24,829 nucleotides of DNA from Larix sibirica (Eukaryota; Streptophyta; Pinopsida; Pinales; Pinaceae), in contig NWUY0300016179.1 of the NCBI GenBank assembly GCA_004151065.3, positions 24,247 through 49,075 of the forward strand. The letters are read 5' to 3'. Below, in pieces: positions 1 through 8,600 of the stretch; position 1 is the first letter of the stretch, and each line of letters starts with the position of its first letter. A program made the position numbers and the translations under genes. The notes under the pieces are model-generated. The model made no database searches and was not told where the DNA came from. It worked only from the letters and a program-made list of their open reading frames with translations.

Positions 1-498
1 TTTTAATACATTAGTGATTTATAGTCTAGACTAATCTCAACCATATATCTCACCGTGAGATTATGTTTTTGGTAGATTAGGCCTTCGACTCTAGTATAAA
101 TGGATTAGGTGTGTTTTTGGTAGATTAGGTCCATGGCATTCAAGTCAACAGAGTTCCAATCAGACTCTAGCAAACGAGGCCCACATGCCTCTGGTCCATA
201 AAGAACTGTGGGATGAACAAGGGGGTATCCACGAGGGACATTCCTAGTGCCATATCCACAGTTGTTGCATAACCTTTTCTTATTGATTTGTTGCAAAACA
301 TTTCCCATTGCTGGAGAAATACTACGAATAGTGCTTGCATATTTCTTATAGGAACCATCTCCATCTACACTCTCTTAGTGCCGCAGAACCTCTTTTTTTG
401 CAACTTATGAAAATTGTTCCCTATCCTTCCGATTGCTAGTATTTTAAAGACTATCAGGTATCACAATTGGTTTCATTGATGAGAACAACCATCAGACA
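1..498. other. Left edge, no gene recognised
   Basis: AT-rich sequence with no feature I can name. Two overlapping minus-strand frames of about 65 codons (positions 105-364) are open, but they resemble no family I know, overlap each other in different frames, and are near the length expected by chance. It may be the end of an older retroelement that continues to the left of the window. Confidence 0.4.
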
Positions 499-609
499 CA
501 TCAAGGATGAAAGTTGAAGGTTTCAAGACCTCATGGTTTGTTCTCTAAACTATCATTCCTCACTCCTCATCAAGGATGAAAGTTGAAGGTGCCAAGACCT
601 CGTGGTTTG
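499..609 (+). repeat. Direct repeat, two 42-bp copies 69 bp apart
   Basis: The stretch 499-540 recurs at 568-609 with about four differences. Both copies share the core CATCAAGGATGAAAGTTGAA followed by AAGACCTC and TGGTTTG. The second copy runs directly into a G-rich tract at 615-621. The arrangement suggests a local duplication just upstream of a retroelement polypurine tract. The repeat is seen directly; the retroelement setting is inference. Confidence 0.75.
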
Positions 610-610
610 C

Positions 611-653
611 CACTGGGGGGGATACACCATTTTATCACGCTTTGTCACACCCC
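611..653 (+). other. Possible polypurine tract and LTR start
   Basis: A run of seven G followed by AT (615-623) resembles a retrotransposon polypurine tract. About 20 bases later, TGTCACACCCC (643-653) has the TGTCAC-CCC form common at the 5' ends of plant Ty3/gypsy LTRs. In a canonical element the tract abuts the LTR, so the gap weakens the call. I could not find a matching LTR end or a second LTR in the window. Confidence 0.3.
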
Positions 654-2560
654 ACAATTATATGGCTTCCTAATTTGGGCCGAATCCCTATCTTTTGGGC
701 GCTCTAGGCTATTATTACTCAAAATTTGAGGTACACATGCTATCGTGTTCCATTATTCCTTGCATGATGGTTTGCACATGCCTTGCTATGAGGCCATTTT
801 ATGCCGCACGAATTGATATAATTAGTCTTGTGTTGAGTGCAATCATAACAGAGAATTTATACTTATGTCTATAACTTCCTCACCTACCAATCATCCGAAC
901 TTTCCTATCGTTTTGTGATATTCCATATTGCCTTTGTTTACTTTGTGAGGATTGTCTACATACTAAAGAAGTAGGTTAACTTGAACAAAAAGGTCTCTGG
1001 GGATTGATCCTCATGACAAAAACCTTGTCACTTGCACTTGCCTTCATCCTTCCTCATGGGATCGATCCTTACAACAACAACTTTGTCACATCATTGTTCC
1101 TCTTAGATTCACAGTTAAACCAACAAACATTTTAAGCGTTAGACCACATTCATTTTGCATAATACAACAGAGCATCCTCAACCATTATGCATCAGTACTT
1201 CCACATAGTGCTTCACATGCTCACACACATGCTGAAGCATGCTTACTAATGCATATGAATTTCAATAAAAACATTCTCTTGCATAGATAATAGCATTAGC
1301 ACGCTCTAATCATTCATGCTAATAAATACAATATTCTCATGCTCTGCTCATGCACATAAGCAATTTCTTTATACTAAGGTTATGCAATTAATGTAACAAG
1401 AGGAGAAAGAGGTAGGAAACTCTCCTTATCAATCCATTTGTCCAAGTTTGGAATTCCACCGCCATGGCTGACTTGTTCAATGGCTCTGTATAACATGTAC
1501 ACTAGTATGCCCATTGACCTTAAAGTTGAATGAGGTCCTAATGCTCATCAACCTTAATCCTATTTGAGAAATGACACTCTTCATGTCAAACCATTGTCTT
1601 GGTTTTCCCATTTCTTTGTCACATCTGAAAACAAAATATTAGGACATGACTTTGTACCTTTCGCATTACAATTATCTTGATTGCAAGTCTAGCTATTTTT
1701 AAAACAGAGTTACGCCAATGGAAATACCACTTAGAGGATTCTCCCACATCTATCCATGTTCCCTCAATGTGAATCATTATCAAGAGCATAGTTGCTCCGA
1801 ACTTCATTGAATCATTCCTCTTTCCAATAGGCGATATCTTATAAGCTTAACATCCATAGTCATCAGGGAAATGGTTGCTAGAGGGAAAATTGCTTTCCTT
1901 TGGTTGCTATCTACCACATTGACTCTACGATTAACACAACATGTTTATTTGAGTGATTGCATTCACCTGGGATGGCAAGTTAGCATTTTACCTTAGCAAG
2001 TTAGCATTCAAACATTCAAGCTTCGTGATTACATGCAGCTGAGGTGAGCTTAGCGATTCTATTGAATTTTATGGTAAGTCAGCATATTGTTCCCATTGAA
2101 AAAAAATTCTAGCAAAGTAAGTTGCTCACTTTAGAGGGAAGCTTGACACTTTAACTCAACAATATAGTGGTTAAGTGACTCTTCACCTGGTAATTTGTCT
2201 TGTCACATAAGATCACTCACCTAAGGGGTCAACAAGTGCTTCAAACCAAGCAATTTGCGTCTTGCCTTTCAAAATTCAACAATTTTGTGTTTCCCTCCCA
2301 AACTCAACTTTGTTGTCAAGTGTGCATCATGGATCTGATGGCATTGCATGCAAATTTTTTCTATTTAAAGGGTGAAAGGTGCCTCCCATTCAAGCATAAG
2401 TAATTTGGTCTCTCTCCTCCTGCCTTCTGCTATGAGAGCTCCATCTTCCCCCCCTAAGCAGTGTTCAAGGAAACATCGACATACTTTCAAAGGAGGAATG
2501 GTTTGATGGCGGTTAGTGGAGTTAGCCAGTGTTACAATACCCTTGCATCACTGTGACTGG
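654..2560. other. About 1.9 kb without a recognisable gene
   Basis: AT-rich sequence with no supported coding region. If 643 is an LTR start, part of this stretch may be LTR. From about 1190 to 1370 it is crowded with ATGC and GCAT words, including the near-palindrome CATGCTGAAGCATG (6-bp arms, 2-base spacer). Short open frames at 1619-1807 (minus) and 2200-2403 (plus) resemble nothing known to me and are probably chance. Confidence 0.4.
1000..1091 (+). repeat. Short imperfect direct repeat
   Basis: The stretch 1000-1031 (core GGATTGATCCTCATGACAA) recurs at 1059-1091 (core GGATCGATCCTTACAACAA), and both end in TTGTCAC. It is a two-copy degenerate repeat with a period near 60 bp. No function can be assigned. 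Confidence 0.55.
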
Positions 2561-2562
2561 TT

Positions 2563-2924
2563 GTGAACTATTCTCTAATTTCTCAGTTCTCTTGGTGCTT
2601 ATGGGCAAGAATATTCAAACTTGTGGACTATTTGATCATTAGTAGTGCTCATTATAACTCATATTTTGATTGCTAACAATTGATATGAAGCGGGGAGTGT
2701 CTCAGTAGCTTGTGGACTATTCTCAATTACTGAGATCCTCTTATTTTTGCATATGTTTTAGCTAGTGGACTATTCTCCCTAATCTTATATGCATGATCTT
2801 CTTTCATTCAGCTCACCGGTTTTATGACATGGAGGTGCTTTTAGTAGTTGAATGTTTCACTTAGGAAGGGAGTTGGGAGGGTCTGATTCAAGTTCATTTC
2901 TGGTGGCAATGGTGGACTATTTTC
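2563..2924 (+). repeat. Dispersed motif GTGGACTATTCTC, five copies
   Basis: The motif, or close variants of it, starts near 2563, 2623, 2712, 2765 and 2912. The first copy reads GTGAACTATTCTC, the second breaks after GTGGACTATTT, and the fifth ends in TTTTCC. The spacing is irregular, between about 53 and 147 bp, so this is not a simple tandem array. It may be a remnant of an old degenerate repeat or a set of short sites within an LTR. Confidence 0.55.
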
Positions 2925-3177
2925 CTTGTTATCTGTTGCATTGCTAGATTTTGTTACCATCCTTATCTAGGATCCATTTAGTTGTATTTCATATTGCATT
3001 ATGCATTGCATGTTAGTTGCATTTCATTCAAATTCATAAAAATACAGATTACAATAGTTGGTTCATAATCAGAGGGCTTACCATTTCAATGGATAAAGGT
3101 CTAATTGGGCCCTTTATCTAGGTAAGCTTGTGAAGTTGACAAAGGGTTATTTGTCCATGTCAAAAGGATGTGGAAAA

Positions 3178-3660
3178 ATGCTTAGCATTGTTGCATCCAT
3201 TTGAAGTCTGATGACTTCCTCAATAGTATCTCCATGGGTTATGTGATTAAGGCATAATTTCTGATGGAGCTTCTATAGTAGTTTATATGCTCCAATGTCT
3301 ATCTTAAGTTTTTTATGTTCTCTAGAGCAAGTAAGTTAGTAATCATCTAAATCTTTGCTTGATCTACTAGAATACAATCCTGACAAACAACTTGAACCAA
3401 TAACACTCCAAATTCTGTGCAAAATATGCACCTTTTCAAACCGAGAGAGATATGCATTTGTCAGCATCTTTCGAACATGAGACACAACATGGAAACATGT
3501 TCCTTTAGTATCCCATTGACTGTACAGTCATATATATACGTATAAGAATTTATGTATGTAATCCTAAGTGTTGTGATGACAGTCCTTGAGAACATTGTTG
3601 GTGCATTCTTCAGTCCAAACGACATGACATTGTAAGCGCAAGGAAAGGTTTCCACCTCCC
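3178..3660 (-). pseudogene. Ty3/gypsy reverse transcriptase / RNase H fragment, broken
   Basis: One minus-strand frame, starting near 3660 and reading towards lower coordinates, gives a recognisable stretch of gypsy polymerase. In order it shows AYNVMSFGLKNAPTMF, matching the family's AYNVMPFGLKNAPATF; the catalytic region YIYDCTVNG; EHVSMLCLMFERC; ISLGLKRCIFC; GVLLVQVVCQDCILVD; then NYYRSSIR and FKW, which begin the connection to RNase H. The frame is kept throughout but carries stop codons at about 3461, just after ILVDQAKI, within the following LR-TLEH region, and before PMEIL. The family's catalytic YxDD reads YIYD here, so one of the two aspartates is lost. There is no gag, protease or integrase alongside, and the N-terminal part of RT is cut off near 3660. 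The element is dead and old. Family assignment is firm; the exact lineage is not. Confidence 0.9.
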
Positions 3661-3695
3661 TGTCACGTCCCCTCCCATCAGACCAAGCAAGGGAG
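3661..3695 (+). other. Possible LTR start cut by assembly gap
   Basis: TGTCACGTCCCC at 3661-3672 has the form of a plant LTR 5' end and resembles the candidate at 643. The reverse transcriptase similarity stops just here, consistent with a second element inserted in it. Only 35 bases are left before the N, so this is weak. Confidence 0.25.
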
Positions 3696-3696
3696 N
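3696..3696. other. Single ambiguous base, likely contig join
   Basis: One N. The base after it is the first base of the 10.4-kb repeated block, so this N probably marks a contig or scaffold join rather than a single uncertain base call. Confidence 0.7.
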
Positions 3697-3820
3697 AATT
3701 CTACAATGTTCACTAGCGGGGCCTTGGCCTTGAGATCCTCACCATGATCTATTACATAAATAAATTTATGCCACTTTCATTCAATTACAATAATAGGGTT
3801 CAAGAGTGAGGGATATTACA
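3697..3820 (-). repeat. 3' LTR, partial (copy 1)
   Basis: On the minus strand it begins TGTAATATCC at 3820, directly after the polypurine tract. It matches 6440-6568 of the 5' LTR; the shared run TTCATTCAATTACAATAATA is the clearest segment. It is truncated at the N at 3696. Confidence 0.8.
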
Positions 3821-3835
3821 TCCACTCCCCCTTAG
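3821..3835 (-). other. Polypurine tract (copy 1)
   Basis: The minus strand reads CTAAGGGGGAGTGGA and is followed at once by the LTR start TGTAAT. In this class of elements the tract primes plus-strand DNA synthesis. Confidence 0.8.
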
Positions 3836-6220
3836 AATAACATCATCTTCAATGTTTTCATTCTTTCAAACTTGACTTTCATCTACCTACACACAACAAC
3901 AGCTTTTATTTTTTTATATTCTTGTTGCTCCTATGGACTTTCCAAGACAACCACATGTATGACACTTTATTGAGAGGTCTTTAAGGATTTTTGCATCCAA
4001 CCACACCTATTCCCTGCAACAACCAAATACAAGGTTTCTCCAACGCCCAAGTGGATCATATAATTATCTTTAAATCAAGGAGGAAGACATAACAAATATA
4101 AGTAATTTTCTTTCATAGTTTTCCTTGAATGAATTTACTTTCATCCTTTTGTTTCTTCCTTCTAGCAACAATTTCCTTACAATCGACTTTACCCTTAAAG
4201 TTTTTAATCTATTGTGCTCAATAAACAAGTTATATTGCACATAACATAATATTCATTTCTGGGTGAACAACCCCAAGGAATATTAGCCTATCATCACATT
4301 CGTTTTGGATTAAACTTGCAATATTTGTTGAAGGCATAAGATGTGTACATATCATGAGCACAAAACTAAGCAAGCATATATTAAATGATAATGTGTGTGT
4401 GTGTGTGCTTGTGCGCGCACGCCATGCCATTAAATTAAATTTATCCAAATAATATCAAACACAGACATGTTGTATGTTTTTACTTCTTCTAAGAACTTCT
4501 TAAGTGTACATGTAGGAGCCTTTACTTCCCTTGGAAGTTCTGTTACATTAACACACATTGTGTTCATATCGTACATGATGCACCCAACACGAGGACGATA
4601 CCCTTAATTATATTTTTACATCTCTCAATGGAACCTACTTCCATTGCTATTCAAGGTGTTTTTGCATCAAGAAACACACCAAGTGTTACACACCAACACA
4701 CCAAGTTCCAAAATAAACAACACCCAAGTGCTAACAGTAATCCAGGTACTGCATCAAGCTAAGGAAATTCCTTTCATGGACACTCAACACAAGAGGTTAT
4801 TTTCTTCATTGATTCCCCCACTTTTGCGCAAGTCCTCATGATGTTCATGTGTGAAAATATAATTATAACCAAAAGTATTACAAATCGAGCATCCCCATAG
4901 TCCGTTCATTGGGAATTAGCTTGCTAGGGGGATCTCATACATATTCACTTCTCACGCCTTTGTTAATGAGTTATTTTTTATAAGTTAACTTTAGCTTAAG
5001 TTAGTAGGGTTAGGGTTTTTATTTATTTATTTATTCTTGCACTTCTCTTTGCAGTAATGTTTCTTACATAAACCATAATTCACAAGTATGAGGTCTTTTA
5101 TTCTCGCAACCATGGGACCTTGGTTCTCATTATGTCCTTATTGATATTTCCATAACCAATTCCCTTTCACTTTCCAACATTTAGCATTTCTCCCTCTTGA
5201 TAATGTTTTAGGTAGTCATGTACACACGACTACTCATGCATGCTCCTCTCAAATGCATACAATAAAACTTACAAAGAAATATCATCATCATGGTCACTTC
5301 AAAAAATGATTTGTAGTGAAAATAAAACATATTGACATGCAAAATATTAATGCAATATTACACATGTGTTAGTATGCATACATTCACACACACTTTTCAT
5401 CACATCTGACATTGTTTGGTTATTGCTTTATATTTAACAAGGTACAACAATTTACAATAATCACGTATCCTAATCATGGCTTGTTATATGGATGGAATTC
5501 ATTATCACCGTAAGGTTTAATACTTCAATATAACTCTCTCGAGCATCATTAACACAATGCATTCAATGGCATACATATTGTTATCAAGATATCAAATCAT
5601 GGCTAAAATGAACATGTAACTAATCCCTTTAGCAGGATTATACTTCGGCTCATACCTACGTTGTTGTTCTTAGTACCTCTTTCTCTATCACATAGAGGAG
5701 AAACAATCATGTTAGTTTTCAATTTTTAAATTCATCAAATTTGTGATTATATCATCACCACTAATTGATTATGAAACATTACAAGATTTTACATGTGTAG
5801 GGACACCTATATGCATTTGGTTACATCGATATACCATTATTAAACACATCATGCTAACACCGTGAACACATTATTTCCTATTTCTATGCATTTCTTACCA
5901 CAAAACACATTTATATTTAGTTCATCATACAACACGAATTAATAACATGGATAAATAAATATAATTAAGATTGTATTCCTTCCCTCGGAAGTTTCTTTAA
6001 TTGGCAGGTAACCTCATCTCAACTTGTATCGCAACCTGTTATCATTGCCTCCCACATTCATTAGTGATGATAATAAAAAGCTTAAATATCAGCCTACAAT
6101 ATTTCTTTCAAAGTATGTTTGTAAATGAATCAAGGTGAGGAGGAGGAACTTCTACGGTCACCACTTCGTTACTTATGCTTACTACAATTATTGAACCATC
6201 TAAAGGGTACGGTGTTGAAG
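3836..6220. other. Internal region of the LTR element, non-coding (copy 1)
   Basis: About 2.4 kb of AT-rich sequence with no supported coding region. Short open frames at 4230-4448 (minus) and 4644-4841 (plus) are chance; the first includes a TH run that is just the GT microsatellite read on the other strand. Other minor features are a TTTA microsatellite at 5018-5034 and a 6-bp inverted repeat GTAGTC/GACTAC at 5212-5233. Confidence 0.6.
4392..4421 (+). repeat. GT microsatellite plus GC palindrome (copy 1)
   Basis: (TG)8 at 4392-4407 is followed by CTT and then the perfect palindrome GTGCGCGCAC. Nearly the whole 30 bases alternate purine and pyrimidine, the pattern that favours left-handed DNA in vitro. 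It is identical in copy 2, including repeat number. Confidence 0.85.
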
Positions 6221-6236
6221 CTCATCTTTGATACCA
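6221..6236 (-). other. Primer binding site, tRNA-iMet type (copy 1)
   Basis: The minus strand reads TGGTATCAAAGATGAG. The first eight bases match the usual plant retrotransposon site TGGTATCAGAGCC, complementary to the 3' end of initiator methionine tRNA, and 10 of the first 11 agree. It sits 2 bases inside the LTR end, the standard place. Confidence 0.8.
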
Positions 6237-6238
6237 CT

Positions 6239-6568
6239 TGTAATGTCCTTGTTACCCTCAGTAACTAGTTGGGTTATGGGGTATAATAATTTTCATTTAA
6301 CTCCTAACAAGATAGAACAATACCCATTCAAAATAATTAATGAATTAGCGTCATCCATAAATTAGGTACATTTTCCATTTACATCACATACATGATGTCA
6401 CTATGCTTTAGCTAGCGCACGGTTATGCTTATGAAATAAAAAATTATGCTACAACATTCACTGGGAGGGCCTTGGACTTGATATCCATGCCATGAACTTG
6501 TACATAAATACGTTTACATCGATTTCATTCAATTACAATAATAGGGATCAAGGGTGAGGGAAATTACA
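6239..6568 (-). repeat. 5' LTR, 330 bp (copy 1)
   Basis: Read on the minus strand it begins TGTAATTTCC at 6568 and ends GGACATTACA at 6239, the canonical TG...CA form with short inverted ends. Its first 160 or so bases match the 3' LTRs at 3697-3820 and 14316-14477. The remaining half, 6239-6402, has no partner because both 3' LTR copies are truncated or replaced. Confidence 0.8.
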
Positions 6569-6580
6569 ACTCCAATTATA

Positions 6581-7905
6581 AAGGTGTGTAAAAGGGTTGT
6601 GCTCTTTATCCTCCTCACTTGAATTACATAAGTGTGAGAAAGAGTCAATGCTACTTCTCCTCCTCCCTTGAATTAACCAAGTGTAGGAATATTCGAATGT
6701 CCTTATACTTATCCTTTGTATTAGTAAATATTTAGTTAAAATGCATGGTCATTCCCCTCATCCCTCAAATTACTAAATCTTGGCAAAGATGTGATGCTCC
6801 TCCCCCCCCTTGAATTAACAAACCTTGAGAAAGAGTCGGTGCTCCTTATCATCCTTAGTCAAATTATTAAACTATGATAAATGAATTCCTCATTCTTCAA
6901 ATTACTCGTAAATGTGAGAAATGACCAATGCTCCTTCTACCTTAATGTACAAATGTGTGAGAAAATGAACATGCTCCTTATATTTATCCCTCAAGTTGAT
7001 AAGGCGTGAGAATGGAACTCTGCTCATACTCACTCAAACGGAAGAGATGTAAGAGAGGGCCAATGATACTTATTGTTTCAAATCACAAAAGTGCAAGAAT
7101 GGGTCAATGCTCTTTCTCTTTCTCCTTGGATTATGAAAGTGTGAGCAAGAGCCAATACTCCTCTTACTCCATCAAATTACGAAACCCTGAGAAAGAGTTG
7201 ATGATCCTTCTCCCCCTCCCTTGAAATAATAAATCTCATGAAAGAGTCAAATGCTCCTTCTCCTAATTCTTTAAATTTTAGAGTGTGAGAAAGGGCCAAT
7301 GCTCCTTCTCCTTCCACCTCAATTTACAAAAGTGTGAGAAAAGGATCATGCTCCTCTTCATCCCTTGTATTTATAAGGTGTTATAAGGGCTACAGGATTT
7401 TTCTCCTACTCAATCAAATGTCATTTGTGTCTAAAAGGGGCCAATTCTCCTTATCCTCATCACTCCAATGAAAAAATTATGAAAAGGTTTCACACTCTTT
7501 CTCCTCCTCACTTGATATACTAAGCATGAAAAAGATCTGACACTCCTCCTCCACCTTCGAATCACCTTCTAGGAAGATTTGATTGTCCTTCTATTCATCC
7601 TTTAGATTACCAATTCTTGAGAAGCAGTAGGTTCTCCTTACAAAGAGGAAGCGATTATGATCCTCCCCCCTTGAATTATTAAAGCTTGGGAAATATAAAT
7701 TTATCCTTCTCCTGTTCATTCAAATGGAAAAAAATGTAAGAAATGGCCAATACTTCTTATGCTCATTCAAATCACAAAAGTGCAATAAACAATATTCAAT
7801 GCTCTTTCCTCTTCTCCTTGAATTACTAAAGTGTGAGAAAGAGCCAATGTTCCTTCTTATCTTAACTCAAACTATTAAACCATTAGAAAGAGTGTATGAT
7901 CCTTT
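6581..7905 (+). repeat. Degenerate 48-bp tandem array, about 28 units (copy 1)
   Basis: Units of about 48 bp follow one another without spacers. A typical unit reads AAGTGTGAGAAAGAG, then (C/T)CAATG, then CTCCTTCTCCTCC, then a TTGAATTACTA tail. Clear units start near 6629, 6820, 6908, 7136, 7182, 7280, 7327 and 7837; units near 6726, 6868 and 7620 are worn. Within a unit the purine half GAGAAAGAG can pair with CTCCTTCTC across a loop of about 6 bases. The period is a multiple of 3, and the consensus is open in one plus and two minus frames. The short open frames at 7006-7224 and 7724-7915 are read-through of the repeats, not independent genes. The array starts 12 bases after the LTR. Confidence 0.85.
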
Positions 7906-8120
7906 AAGATATTGAATGTGAACTGAACAACTTTCCTTGCAATGCCAATTGATTGTTAATTTTGGCAATAGTGTTGTTGACCTTCCTCTCCTTTCTTTGG
8001 TTTGGTGAGTTCCACAAAGAAAAAAAGAGTTGGAAATAAACAATTGATCATAATACCTTCATAAGTTTGAAAACAAATAATGGTGATAATGGTAATATAA
8101 GGTAAGGCATGCGTGGGTGG

Positions 8121-8600
8121 TCAAGATAGATTGAATAAGTTGATGGAATTTGATCACAACCATTTGCACACATAAATTAAGACACATGATAAAAGAGATG
8201 AGGTATGCACAAACAACTATGATAAATCAGGGAAGTTGATAAGGTTTAATCATAGTCATTCACGCTAAGGAAATGACACATGATATAACAAAGGGACATC
8301 CTCGTGAATGGATCAGATTAATCAAGAACCTTTTCAGTATTCCATTGGGGCCATTCATGATAGAGTAAGTACAAGAGGTATAGAAAGGGGATACATTGTG
8401 TGAACAGATTAGATTGACCAGTCACCTTTTCCAACATTCCATTAGGACCATTTGCACTATTGTGATCACACGGGAGATCTAAAGGTTATAGACCACATCA
8501 ATGATCTAGATCGATTCAACCACATCCCATGTCAGGAAATCCTAACCATTCACGCTAGGGATCTTTCTCCGCCTCCAAAAGTAATAATTGGAGATTTAAA
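8121..8600 (+). repeat. Degenerate tandem repeat of about 96 bp, five units (copy 1)
   Basis: The anchor word CATTCACGCT or CATTTGCAC recurs at 8161, 8257, 8352, 8449 and 8548, that is every 95-99 bases. Flanking words also recur: GACACATGATA at about 8190 and 8277, TTCCATTGGGGCCATT at about 8340 against TTCCATTAGGACCATT at 8437, and CATTCACGCTA at 8257 and 8548. Units are strongly diverged. The last two overlap the start of the decayed frame at 8446. The 215 bases between this array and the 48-bp array show nothing recognisable. Confidence 0.65.

Larger units (their letters stand above)
3697..6568 (-). mobile_element. Small non-coding LTR retrotransposon, copy 1 (3' LTR truncated)
   Basis: On the minus strand the order is 5' LTR (6568 to 6239), a 2-base spacer, a primer binding site (6236 to 6221), an internal region without genes, a polypurine tract (3835 to 3821) and the start of the 3' LTR (3820 down to the N). 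The LTRs start TGTAAT and end in ATTACA, giving short inverted ends of about 10 bases. The internal region is about 2.4 kb and has no gag or pol similarity that I can see on either strand. The element is therefore non-autonomous and would have relied on enzymes of another element. The LTRs look about 80% identical by eye, so insertion is old. No target-site duplication can be tested because the 3' LTR is cut. Confidence 0.8.

Noticed and set aside
105-364. Two overlapping minus-strand open frames of about 65 codons
   Set aside because: They overlap in different frames, match no family I know, and are of chance length.
3058-3075. Possible primer binding site resembling TGGTATCAGAG
   Set aside because: TGGT and ATCAGAGG are split by five extra bases, and no LTR end is recognisable beside it.
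4230-4448. 72-codon minus-strand frame with a TH run
   Set aside because: The TH run is the GT microsatellite read on the other strand, and the frame lies in the non-coding part of an LTR element.
4644-4841. 65-codon plus-strand frame
   Set aside because: It starts with TTG, has no recognisable domain, and lies in the non-coding internal region of a minus-strand element.
5006-5018. AGGGTTAGGGTTT resembling plant telomere repeat
   Set aside because: Less than two units, next to a TTTA microsatellite; too short to call an interstitial telomere.
6581-7905. CRISPR-like regular repeats
   Set aside because: Units are contiguous and degenerate with no unique spacers, and the setting is a plant genome.
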